From contig NZ_JHBW01000110.1 in NCBI RefSeq assembly GCF_001273845.1, positions 89,517-153,516 on the forward strand: a DNA stretch of 64,000 nt. Direction: 5' to 3'. This DNA comes from Leucobacter musarum subsp. musarum. Lineage in GTDB: Bacteria; Actinomycetota; Actinomycetes; Actinomycetales; Microbacteriaceae. Positions 56,277 through 64,000 of this stretch are shown here, piece by piece. Under the pieces are notes generated by a model. The model saw only the letters and a list, made by a program, of their open reading frames with translations, ran no database searches and was not told where the DNA came from. Each line of letters starts with the position of its first letter. Position 1 is the first letter of the stretch. Made by a program: the position numbers and the translations under genes.

Positions 56277-57671
56277 ATGACCGACACCGCGCTCACCCCG
56301 GCTCAGCGCCTCGTCGTGACGATTGCCATACTCGCATCGTTCGTGACGTCGCTCGACATGTCGGTGACGAACGTCGCGCTGCCGCGCATCTCGGCCGACC
56401 TCGGCGGCGGCCTGGCAACGCAGCAGTGGGTAGTCGATGCGTACCTGGTCACGCTGAGCGCACTCATGCTGCTCGCCGGGTCGATCGCCGACGCGTATGG
56501 CCGCATCTTCATCATGCGCATCGGCCTCATCGGCTTCGGCATCGCCTCAATCGCCGTCGGCCTCGCCGTCACGCCCGAGATGATGATCGCCGCGCGAGCC
56601 TTGCAAGGGGCCGCGGGGGCGTTTCTCCTGCCCAGCTCCTTGGCACTCATCACATCGCGCGTCTCCGGCCCGGCGCAGGGCCACGCGATCGGGGTGTGGA
56701 CGGCGGCGACGACCGGCGCGATGATCGTCGGTCCGTTGCTCGGCGGCGTCTTCACCGACTACCTGTCGTGGCGAATCGTCTTCCTCATCAACGTGGTGCC
56801 GATCGGGCTCACACTGTGGATGCTGCAGAAACTGCGCGGCACCGACGACCGACGGCGGGGCGTGCGCATCGACTGGCTCGGCGGCATCGGCGCCGCGCTC
56901 GGTCTCGGTCTCGCCGTCTGGGCGCTGATCGAAGAGCCCGCGCACGGTTGGGCGAGCCCCGTGATCTGGGTTCCGCTGAGCGTCGGGGCCCTGCTCCTGC
57001 TGGCCTTCCTCTGGTGGCAGACACGTGTGGCTTCGCCGATTCTTCCGCTCAGCCTGTTCCGCGTGCGCAACTTCTGGACGGGCAACCTCGCCACCCTTTT
57101 CATCTACGCCGCGCTCGCGCTCAACGGCTTCGTGGTCGGGGTGTACCTGCAAAATCCTGAGGGGCCAGCGCTTACAGCGACGCTTGCTGGGCTGGCGAGT
57201 CTGCCCATCACGATTCTGATGGTGCTGCTGAGCTCTCGCGCCGGAGCACTCGCCGGGCGGTACGGGCCTCGACTGTTCATGACCGTCGGCCCGCTCCTGC
57301 TTGGCATCGGGGCGTGGTTGCTGCTGCTCGTCGATACGCCGTTCTCGTACTGGACGCAGGTGCTCCCCACGATGCTCGTGATGGGCCTTGGCCTGTCGAT
57401 CATGGTCGCCCCGCTCACCGCTGCGATTCTGGGGGCGATCGGCCCTGAGCGCAGTGGCATCGCCTCGGCGGTGAACAACGCGATCTCGCGCGTCGCCGGG
57501 CTCATCGTCATCGCCCTCCTGGCGACGATCGTCGGCGGCACGCTCGACCTTCGTGGGTTCCACACGGCAGCGCTCGTCACAGGGGCGCTCTTCATCGCCG
57601 GTGCCATTGTCTCGTTCCTCGGTATTCGCAATCCGTGTTCGACCGAGCGGGTCGAGGTCGTCGACGCCTGA
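56277..57671 (+). CDS. MFS exporter, EmrB/QacA-like
   Basis: A 464-residue transporter with about fourteen hydrophobic helices from ATG 56277. LDMSVTNVALPRISADL is the DHA2 helix-1 motif, GSIADAYGRIFIMRIG the motif A loop and GPLLGGVFTDYLSWRIVFLINV (broken: GPLLGGVFTDYLSWR) motif C. It probably exports a toxic compound. It lies 92 nt after the dehydrogenase with its own leaderless promoter. A GCAGGGCG/CGCCCTGC hairpin (57733-57754) follows. Confidence 0.9.
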   Translation: MTDTALTPAQRLVVTIAILASFVTSLDMSVTNVALPRISADLGGGLATQQWVVDAYLVTLSALMLLAGSIADAYGRIFIMRIGLIGFGIASIAVGLAVTPEMMIAARALQGAAGAFLLPSSLALITSRVSGPAQGHAIGVWTAATTGAMIVGPLLGGVFTDYLSWRIVFLINVVPIGLTLWMLQKLRGTDDRRRGVRIDWLGGIGAALGLGLAVWALIEEPAHGWASPVIWVPLSVGALLLLAFLWWQTRVASPILPLSLFRVRNFWTGNLATLFIYAALALNGFVVGVYLQNPEGPALTATLAGLASLPITILMVLLSSRAGALAGRYGPRLFMTVGPLLLGIGAWLLLLVDTPFSYWTQVLPTMLVMGLGLSIMVAPLTAAILGAIGPERSGIASAVNNAISRVAGLIVIALLATIVGGTLDLRGFHTAALVTGALFIAGAIVSFLGIRNPCSTERVEVVDA

Positions 57672-57732
57672 GCCGCACGTCGGCGCCGGACGAGGCGGCG
57701 CATGCGGAGGGACGCGTCGACGCACAGGCGCG

Positions 57733-57754
57733 GCAGGGCGCCCCGCCGCCCTGC
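57733..57754. terminator. Possible MFS terminator hairpin
   Basis: 8-bp stem GCAGGGCG/CGCCCTGC, 6-nt loop, no T-run, about 60 nt after the MFS stop. Confidence 0.4.
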
Positions 57755-57778
57755 GCAGTGTCTGAACCGCGGAAACGC

Positions 57779-57807
57779 AAGAACCCCCTCCTGAGGAGGG
57801 GGTTCTT
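57779..57807 (-). terminator. Terminator of tRNA-Ser copy 2
   Basis: 13-bp perfect stem (57779-57791 with 57795-57807), loop TGA, directly downstream of the minus-strand tRNA. Confidence 0.88.
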
Positions 57808-57808
57808 C

Positions 57809-57899
57809 TGGCGGTGACGGTGGGATTTGAACCCACGGTAGGGGGTTACCCTACACAACTTTTCGAGAGTTGCACCTTCGGCCGCTCGGACACGTCACC
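57809..57899 (-). tRNA. tRNA-Ser(CGA), copy 2
   Basis: 91 nt including CCA, base-for-base identical to the copy at 54185-54275 but on the opposite strand. Same anticodon CGA and class II arm. It lies only 10 nt after the stop of the LuxR gene on the same strand, so it may be partly read from that gene's transcript unless it has a promoter inside the LuxR coding end. Confidence 0.97.
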
Positions 57900-57909
57900 G
57901 CTCACGAGA

Positions 57910-60450
57910 TTAGCGCATGTGCTCGATGGTGCGCGAATCGACCCGGAACTGATGCCGTGGGTTCCGCGGCGCTTCCGGCTGCGCGAACTCGCGCATGATC
58001 TCTGCGAGTTCCTCGCGATCCGATGCCCCGAGTTTCGCTCTGGCCTGCGCGAGGTGCGACTCGACGGTGCGCACGCTGCAGCGCAGGTGTGCGGCCATTT
58101 CCTTGTTGCTGAGCCCGTCGACCGAGAGTCGGGCAGTGGCGAGCTCGCGCGGTGTGAGCCGGGCGAACTCGACCTCCGGGAGCGCCTCGATGCTAAACCA
58201 CGGGTCGGTCAACTGCGCCGCATGCTCCAGTTCGGTCAGCAGTTCACTGCAACGGTTCACGCTTCCGGTAGCGCGTCGTTGCACAAAAATGCGTCGTGCT
58301 TCGCGCAATGCGTAGGCGGCGGGCCCCCAGAAGTGGCGTTCGGCGAGATGTTCTGCGACGGTGATGAGCGCGGCAGGGTTCTGCGCATTCGTTGCTTGAA
58401 TGTGGGCGCGGGCGAGCCGGGGGATGTCGAGGGAACGTGCATCGTCAACGGGTGCATCGTGCAAAAACCCATAGCGCTGAATGCGGGGGCCGATGTGTTC
58501 GAGGAGTCCACTGAAGTACGCCAGATACTGCGACGATAGGTCGTCGATGTCGGTGCTCGATTCGTTTTCGCCGATCGCGGCGGAACCGATCGAGGCGCGT
58601 TCAATTGCCGCTCCGACGTCCGAAATCAGGGTGTCGAGTCTCACCGGGAGAAAGTGTGGCAGGTGCGCCACGAGGTGCTTCCACTCCAGTGCGGCGCGCG
58701 AGATATCGCCCGCGAGTATGGCTTTGCCTGCGGCCCCGAGGTGCATGAGCCAGCGATGGTGCAGCGCGGCGGCGGGAAGCGAGTCGGTCAACGCATCGAG
58801 CGCGACATCGCTTCCGGAGGTGTCTCCCAGGTAAAACGCGATCATCGCTTCGGCAACGACGGCCGTTGTGAGCAGGTCGCGCAGCTCAGGTGGGCTGGTC
58901 ATCGCGATGCCCGTGATCTGCGTAATGCGTGCGACGCAGTCAGAACTCGTTTGCGGTTGGAGCCCGCGCTTCACCTGTTCGAGATCGAGCAGCAGTCGCG
59001 CGAGCAGCGCGATTTCTGCCACCGGATGCCGGTCCGCGATGCGTGCGATGCGCTGTGCATCGGAGTCGATCGGGCCGAGCGCGTTCCACCGGTCGAGCAG
59101 CCATCGTGCAGCAGGTGCGTCGTCGTCGCTCGACGGCTTCGCCCCTGACCCGACAGAGACTCGGAGCGAGTCGTGAGGTACTGGGGCGTTGGCCACAACG
59201 TAGCTCGCGAGAGCGTCAAATGCGATGTGCTCAGCGAGGTTCTTCGGATGCTCCTGGGCGGCTTGTAGGCTGCGCATGCCCGCCAGCGGGCCGTGCAGAG
59301 CGGTGGCGACTCGGCTGCGTTCGAGCGGATCGAGCCGCAACCCGAGAGCGGCACCGCGCAGCAGCAGATCGCGCACCTCGCCGGTTCCGCCGAAGGCTAA
59401 GAACTCGCTCGCCACTCGGTGATGCAGTGCTGCTCGCGCGGGATCGCCGACAGTCGCATCGCTGGCGGCCTCATCGGCGGTCGCGCAGAAGTAGGCCTCG
59501 CGTTCTGAGAGCTGAATGCCGAGCAACTCTTGCATCTGCAGCCGTTCGGAGATCTGGTTCGACACTCGAGCGAGCAGCGCGGGATCGGCTCTGAGCTGCA
59601 GCGCCGCCGCATATAGCTCGGGTACCGCATACATCGAGGCATCGCCGGGGATGGTGACGAGGAGACCGTGTGTGAGCAACGCCGAGGTCGAGGCCCCGCT
59701 GATCAAGTCGCCGTGACCGCTGAGCGTGCGCGGGTCGAGGCGCGCCAGCGCCGCGCCCGCAGCAACGACCTCGGGTGCAAGGTGAGTTGCGGCGCGATCG
59801 TCGGCGAATCGAAAAGTGTCGAGGCCGAGCTCGCGCACTTGCGTCGCCGAGAGTCCTGGCCAGGGGGTCGCCTGCAGGGCTCCCATGGCCTCGAGTTGCA
59901 GCAGTTCGAGCAGCCAAGCCGGGCGACCGAACGACAAGCCGTGCAGGGTGACAACGGTGTGGGCGTCGACATACTCTGAGCTCGTCTCGGTGATGATGCG
60001 CAGCGACTCCAAGGCCGAGAGTGGGACGAGGTGCACATACCTCGTCAATGGCAGTTCGGTTTCGGGAGCGAACAGGGCTCGCCACCCCGGCTCGCTGGAG
60101 CGCTCGGCGGTGAGGTGATCCTCTACGAGAGCGCACGCACCGCGCCCGCCAAGCCGCAGCCGATTCGCGAGCGCCTCCAACGCGTCGGGAGTTGCGAACT
60201 CGAGGTCATCTACGAGGTGCAGCGCAGTCAACGGTTGCTGCGCCAGGACCTCGGCGGCTGCGGCATCGCGCATGCTGACCAGGAACGACGGAATCTCGGC
60301 GGCGCCGCAAACGTGCAGCACGTCGGCGAGCACACCCGAGGTGCCGCTGCCACGAGCACCCATCAGAATGAGGAGCCCGGGCTTTCCCGATTCCTCAACG
60401 AGGCGCTCTGCAATCGCGCCTCGTACCCCACCTCGCGTGTGACGACTCAC
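57910..60450 (-). CDS. Large LuxR-family regulator with degraded P-loop
   Basis: An 846-residue regulator starting at GTG 60450 behind GGGGGGAAGG. The N terminus has a P-loop-like GARGSGTSG where the Walker Lys is replaced by Thr, so ATP binding may be lost. A long helical tetratricopeptide-like middle (about 300-750) follows. The C terminus is a LuxR HTH (about 770-830): LTPRELATARLSVDGLSNKEMAAHLRCSVRTVESHL (broken; core LSNKEMAAHL). Layout resembles LAL/MalT regulators. Divergent from the giant Ig-repeat surface protein gene, its probable target. The tRNA-Ser copy 2 follows. Confidence 0.87.
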   Translation of the reverse strand: MSRHTRGGVRGAIAERLVEESGKPGLLILMGARGSGTSGVLADVLHVCGAAEIPSFLVSMRDAAAAEVLAQQPLTALHLVDDLEFATPDALEALANRLRLGGRGACALVEDHLTAERSSEPGWRALFAPETELPLTRYVHLVPLSALESLRIITETSSEYVDAHTVVTLHGLSFGRPAWLLELLQLEAMGALQATPWPGLSATQVRELGLDTFRFADDRAATHLAPEVVAAGAALARLDPRTLSGHGDLISGASTSALLTHGLLVTIPGDASMYAVPELYAAALQLRADPALLARVSNQISERLQMQELLGIQLSEREAYFCATADEAASDATVGDPARAALHHRVASEFLAFGGTGEVRDLLLRGAALGLRLDPLERSRVATALHGPLAGMRSLQAAQEHPKNLAEHIAFDALASYVVANAPVPHDSLRVSVGSGAKPSSDDDAPAARWLLDRWNALGPIDSDAQRIARIADRHPVAEIALLARLLLDLEQVKRGLQPQTSSDCVARITQITGIAMTSPPELRDLLTTAVVAEAMIAFYLGDTSGSDVALDALTDSLPAAALHHRWLMHLGAAGKAILAGDISRAALEWKHLVAHLPHFLPVRLDTLISDVGAAIERASIGSAAIGENESSTDIDDLSSQYLAYFSGLLEHIGPRIQRYGFLHDAPVDDARSLDIPRLARAHIQATNAQNPAALITVAEHLAERHFWGPAAYALREARRIFVQRRATGSVNRCSELLTELEHAAQLTDPWFSIEALPEVEFARLTPRELATARLSVDGLSNKEMAAHLRCSVRTVESHLAQARAKLGASDREELAEIMREFAQPEAPRNPRHQFRVDSRTIEHMR

Positions 60451-60774
60451 GCCCTTCCCCCCTTGAAAAGACGAACCCTCGCGTCGAATGTGCCGTGACC
60501 ATATTTGACGTTGGGTATCACCATAGCGAAAGAACAGGCATGCCGCGCCCCCTTGACGTCAGGCGCAACATGGTTTCGTATCAGTGTGAACCATATGAAA
60601 TCTCAGTAGTGCGCGAATATTCGTTCAGCATGACCAGGGCAAGGTCTCCGCATTGCTGAATTGCGTGGCTCTCAGCGAATGCACATTATTAGCCTCCCCG
60701 TAGGGAGGACCGGACTCTGTCCACCTCCGCGCCCGCGCAGCCGCGGGTTTACCGGCCAACGGAGGGGGTATCTC
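60451..60774. other. 324-bp divergent region between LuxR regulator and repeat protein
   Basis: Comparatively AT-rich. It contains an inverted repeat ATGGTT (60570-60575) / AACCAT (60589-60594), a candidate activator site; TTGACG at 60505-60510 and again at 60553-60558; and a 6-bp CCTCCC/GGGAGG hairpin (60693-60708) in the leader. GGAGGGGG stands before the GTG at 60775. No small ORF is convincing. Confidence 0.55.
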
Positions 60775-63700
60775 GTGGGGTACAGGGAAGACCAGCGGAG
60801 ACGGCGATTCAGGCGCTCCATGAAACCGCTTGCGGTGGGAGTGGTCGCGCTCACCGCACTTGCATCGACATCGGTGATCGCCGCGACGGCCGCATCGGCC
60901 GATACGCACACCCCGAGCGCCACTGCAGAGTCTGCCGGTCACGGGCACGCGCTGTGGCTCGATGCGCTCGGCCTCGACGTCGCGGGTACGGGCTCCGCGC
61001 TCTCCGAATTCCCCGACAACGTCGGGCCGAACGGAGAAGATCTTGACCTCTCGGTCTTGAGCGCACTTACCGTCGATATCGGCACCGGCGTCAATATCCC
61101 GTTGATCGGGGACGGCACAAACGGCGGATTGCTGAACCTGGGCGGCCTCGGCGCGATTTCGAGTTTCTCGGAGTCGGCGGATGCGCAGAACTCGGTCGCC
61201 TCGGCCGGCCTGATCGGTGAAGACGGCGGCATCAGCCTGGACCCTGAGTCGGTCCCCGCAGATTTTGATCGAGCCACCCTCGATGCGAGCGGACTGCTGC
61301 GTCAGGTGCTTCCCGACGTGCTCGTGGATACTGCGCTCGATGAAGCTTCCGTGAGCATCGGTGCCCTTGCCTCGCGGGCAGAGGCGGTTGACGGTCAGCC
61401 TTCGAGCGAGTACCTGCTTTCGGGCGTCGGCCTCGACGTGCACAGCCCGGTCGTCGGCAACCTCACCACGACGGTGGACAGTGCACTGGGAACGCTCTTG
61501 GCGCCGCTGAACGCGCTGGTCGGCCCTGGCGGCACCATTCAGAACACGCTAGGTACGCTGATCACCTCGCTCAACGGCATCCAGGTGCCGGCGGTGGCTC
61601 AGGTCAATGCGTCACTCAACAGCTTGTCGCTCAATACGACGCCGCTCACCGATGAGATCCGCAGTTCACTGCTCGCCGAACCGCTCGAAAACGCGGAAGG
61701 TAGTTTGTCGATTGATTTGAGCACCGGTGTGATTCATGTCGACCTTGACAATCTGCTCACCGACGGCGGGGGAGCCGTCGGGCTCAGCTCTCTGGACCCG
61801 AACACGAACTTGCTCAGCGGCGAAGCCGTCACGAGCATCGTCGATGGCGTGACCGAGCTGCTGCTCGGAACCGGCCCGAACTCGCTGATCACGAAGATCG
61901 TGAACTTGCTGAACGAGGGAATCTACGATGTCGCGTTCAATATTTCGCTGCAGATTCGCGTAACGAACCCGCTGACCGGTCTCGTGCTGGTCAACGCGCC
62001 GGTCACCCTGGCGACGAACCTCGGCGGGCTGACCGGCCAGCCGGGGTACACGCCCGCGGTGTTCGACGTGAGCGGCATCACGGTGGCCGGCATTCCGCTT
62101 GGCACCATCGTGCAACCCATCGCGAACTTGCTTGCCGGTACGGTAAGCACGATTGGTGCCGCTGTGCTCCCGGTCGTGCAGAACCTGCTCACAAATGCGC
62201 AGCCGGTGTTGACGACGGCGGTCGGCGCGGTGGTGAATCCGCTGCTCGACGACGCTCTCGAACCTGTTCTGTCGAACTTGCTCGAAGTGACGGTCAACGA
62301 ACAACCTGCTGTGGGTGATCTCGGGGCGGGGAGTTACACCGTTCGCGCCCTCGCGATTGAGCTGCTGCCGATCCTTGGAGATGGGTCGGCGAACCTTCAG
62401 TTGGGGTCGTCAACGGTGATTTCCGCCGAGGCCGAAGCCACCCTCGCCGCGTCGCCGAACCCGGTCGAGCAGGGCGGCGTCGTGACCCTGACGGGCGGTG
62501 GCTTCACCGCTGGCGAGGACGTCACGGTGACGTTCCCGGATGCCACAGAGACCACGGTCACGGCACAACCGGACGGCACGATCTCGACTACCTGGGACGT
62601 GCCGGCCGATTACGCAATCGGCGCGGCAGCCTTCTCAGCGGTTGGGGCTACGAGCGGGCTCACCGCGACGGCCGAGACCGAGGTCGTCGCGGCCTCGGAT
62701 GCGACGCTTGAGGCGACTCCCGACCCGGTTGAACAGGGCGGCACCGTCACCCTGAACGGCGACGGGTTCGACGGCGACGAAGACGTCACGGTCACACTGC
62801 CCGACGGCACAACGACCACGGTGACGGCTGAGGCGGATGGCAGCTTCACGACCACCTGGGACGTTCCGGCGAACTTCCCGGTTGGCCCGGCGAACTTCTC
62901 GGCGACGGGCGTGACGAGCGGGGCGACTGCGACGGCAAGCGTCGACGTCGAAGCCGCCGCAGTCGCGCTGCTCGAAGCGACACCGGATCCGGTGGCGCAC
63001 GGTGGCACCGTGACGGTCGCGGGTGGCGGGTTCGATGGCGGCGAAGACGTCACCGTGACCTTCCCTGACGGCACGACGACCACGGTGACCGCCGAGGCCG
63101 ACGGCTCGTTCACGACTACGTGGGACGTACCCGGTGACTTCTCCACGGGTGAAGCGACGTTCTCCGCGACGGGCGCCACGAGTGGGCTGACCGCTACGGC
63201 GACCACGACTGTCGCCGCAGTGATCAACGCCACCCTCGACGCCTCGCCGAACCCGGTGGAGCAGGAAGGCACCGTGACCCTGACGGGTGGCGGATTCGCC
63301 TCGGGTGAGGATGTCACCGTCACGTTCCCGGACGGCACGACCACGGTCGTGACCGCGGAGGCCGATGGCACCATCAGCACGACCTGGGATGTCCCGGCGG
63401 ACTACCCGGCCGGCCCCGCGACGTTTGAGGCCGAGGGGCAAGAGAGCGGCGCGACTGGCACGGCGACCACCGAGGTGGAAGCACTGGCGGGCACGCTCTC
63501 CGCGTCACCGAACCCGGTCGAGCAGGGCGGCACCGTCACCCTGACCGGCGGCGGGTTCGTCGGCGGCGAAGACGTGACGGTCACGCTGCCCGACGGCACG
63601 ACCACCACGGTCACCGCCGAGGCCGACGGCACGTTCAGCACGACCTGGGACGTTCCGGCCGACTTCGCGACGGGTGACGCCGAGTTCACTGCGACCGGCG

Positions 63701-64000
63701 ACACCAGCGGACGCACGGCAACCGCAACGACCGAGGTCGAGGCCGCGGCAGATGCCGATGTGAACGCGAATGCGTCGGCTTCGGCGTCGGCTTCGGCTGA
63801 TGCTGCGGCGGACGATGATGCGACGGCTTCGGCTCAGGCGGCGGCGCAGGCTGCGGCGAACGACGACAACACGAGCGATGCTTCGGCGGCTGCGGATGTG
63901 TCGGCGAACGCGGCGGCAGAGGTTGCGGCGACGGCGGATGCGTCGTCTGAGGCGTCGGCTGAGACGAATGCTGCGGCTTCGGCGGCGGCGACGGCGAGTG
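60775..64000 (+). CDS. Giant secreted choice-of-anchor-G protein with Ig-like repeats (3' end missing)
   Basis: At least 1075 residues, open at the right edge. The start is GTG 60775 with GGAGGGGG; ATG 60820 is in frame. A long Arg-rich N region leads into a signal peptide (VGVVALTALASTSVIAATAASA). Residues about 60-540 match the choice-of-anchor G layout: GLDVAGTGSALSEFPDNVGPN (broken), LSVLSALTVDIGTGVNIPL, GGLLNLGGLGAISSFS and SEYLLSGVGLDVHSPVVG. Five beta-sandwich repeats follow (62437, 62701, 62965, 63229, 63490), 87-88 residues each, with PNPVEQGGTVTLTGGGF and TTTWDVPADF cores. Then an Ala/Ser/Asp-rich stalk starts at about 63745. Probably a wall-linked adhesin or scaffold. Confidence 0.88.
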   Translation, partial: MGYREDQRRRRFRRSMKPLAVGVVALTALASTSVIAATAASADTHTPSATAESAGHGHALWLDALGLDVAGTGSALSEFPDNVGPNGEDLDLSVLSALTVDIGTGVNIPLIGDGTNGGLLNLGGLGAISSFSESADAQNSVASAGLIGEDGGISLDPESVPADFDRATLDASGLLRQVLPDVLVDTALDEASVSIGALASRAEAVDGQPSSEYLLSGVGLDVHSPVVGNLTTTVDSALGTLLAPLNALVGPGGTIQNTLGTLITSLNGIQVPAVAQVNASLNSLSLNTTPLTDEIRSSLLAEPLENAEGSLSIDLSTGVIHVDLDNLLTDGGGAVGLSSLDPNTNLLSGEAVTSIVDGVTELLLGTGPNSLITKIVNLLNEGIYDVAFNISLQIRVTNPLTGLVLVNAPVTLATNLGGLTGQPGYTPAVFDVSGITVAGIPLGTIVQPIANLLAGTVSTIGAAVLPVVQNLLTNAQPVLTTAVGAVVNPLLDDALEPVLSNLLEVTVNEQPAVGDLGAGSYTVRALAIELLPILGDGSANLQLGSSTVISAEAEATLAASPNPVEQGGVVTLTGGGFTAGEDVTVTFPDATETTVTAQPDGTISTTWDVPADYAIGAAAFSAVGATSGLTATAETEVVAASDATLEATPDPVEQGGTVTLNGDGFDGDEDVTVTLPDGTTTTVTAEADGSFTTTWDVPANFPVGPANFSATGVTSGATATASVDVEAAAVALLEATPDPVAHGGTVTVAGGGFDGGEDVTVTFPDGTTTTVTAEADGSFTTTWDVPGDFSTGEATFSATGATSGLTATATTTVAAVINATLDASPNPVEQEGTVTLTGGGFASGEDVTVTFPDGTTTVVTAEADGTISTTWDVPADYPAGPATFEAEGQESGATGTATTEVEALAGTLSASPNPVEQGGTVTLTGGGFVGGEDVTVTLPDGTTTTVTAEADGTFSTTWDVPADFATGDAEFTATGDTSGRTATATTEVEAAADADVNANASASASASADAAADDDATASAQAAAQAAANDDNTSDASAAADVSANAAAEVAATADASSEASAETNAAASAAATAS
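62437..63750 (+). repeat. Five in-frame Ig-like coding repeats, 264-bp period
   Basis: Repeat starts at 62437, 62701, 62965, 63229 and 63490; the first three intervals are exactly 264 bp and the last 261. Nucleotide similarity is high in the GACGTCAC and CCCGACGGCAC segments, giving an array prone to unequal recombination. Confidence 0.9.

Noticed and set aside
54185..57899. Integrative element with tRNA att sites
   Set aside because: The tRNA copies are inverted, complete and there is no integrase or excisionase; a duplication/inversion origin is simpler.
62437..63750. CRISPR array
   Set aside because: Regular spacing, but units are 264 bp, in frame and encode Ig-like domains.

Overview
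High-GC actinobacterial chromosome, most likely Microbacteriaceae (Leucobacter-like). The sequence basis for this is mycothiol-linked genes (mca, a CGYC mycoredoxin), galactofuranan genes (glf, glfT2), a short Rv1086-like cis-prenyltransferase, DUF222/HNH and choice-of-anchor-G families, and many genes whose TANNNT -10 box lies only 6-7 nt before the start codon (leaderless transcripts). No phage, transposase, integrase or CRISPR array is visible. The genus is inference.

Layout. 1-9 kb is cell-surface: a truncated META-domain protein, an ATGA-coupled trio led by a LicD-like/methyltransferase fusion, UDP-galactopyranose mutase (glf), an SLH-anchored secreted metalloprotease and the galactofuranosyltransferase glfT2. 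9.1-17.1 kb is one inducible sugar operon: binding protein, GatD-like dehydrogenase, FGGY kinase, SorC regulator, RbsA/RbsC-type ABC transporter and DeoC aldolase, preceded by palindromic operators. The substrate is not identifiable from sequence and the gene combination is unusual. 17.3-33.2 kb is mixed: DUF222/HNH nuclease, O-antigen-ligase-like protein, manA, ribF, SNF2 helicase, pfkA, mycoredoxin, a PiT phosphate transporter behind PHO-box-like repeats, aldehyde dehydrogenase, AI-2E family permease and threonine dehydratase with an 88-bp tandem duplication at its 3' end.

33.4-47.4 kb holds three TetR-controlled divergent units with palindromic operators (amidohydrolase/APC permease, MFS exporter, epimerase), interrupted by greA, DUF4307, mca and recQ, then gluconokinase and a hemolysin III protein. 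47.5-54.1 kb carries uppS-like prenyltransferase, SDR and a set of purine/methyl-cycle genes: SAH/MTA deaminase-like enzyme, nucleoside phosphorylase, luxS and a nucleosidase. 54.2-57.9 kb is bounded by two identical tRNA-Ser(CGA) genes in inverted orientation and contains a TetR regulator with a 22-bp palindromic operator, a butanediol-dehydrogenase-like enzyme and an MFS exporter. 57.9-64 kb has a large LuxR regulator with a degraded P-loop, divergent from a giant secreted protein with at least five 88-residue Ig-like repeats that runs off the right edge.

The most unusual items are the undefined DeoC/GatD/FGGY sugar pathway with its operators, the PHO-box pairs before pit, the inverted tRNA-Ser cassette, the exact 264-bp repeat array with its divergent regulator, and the density of leaderless genes.
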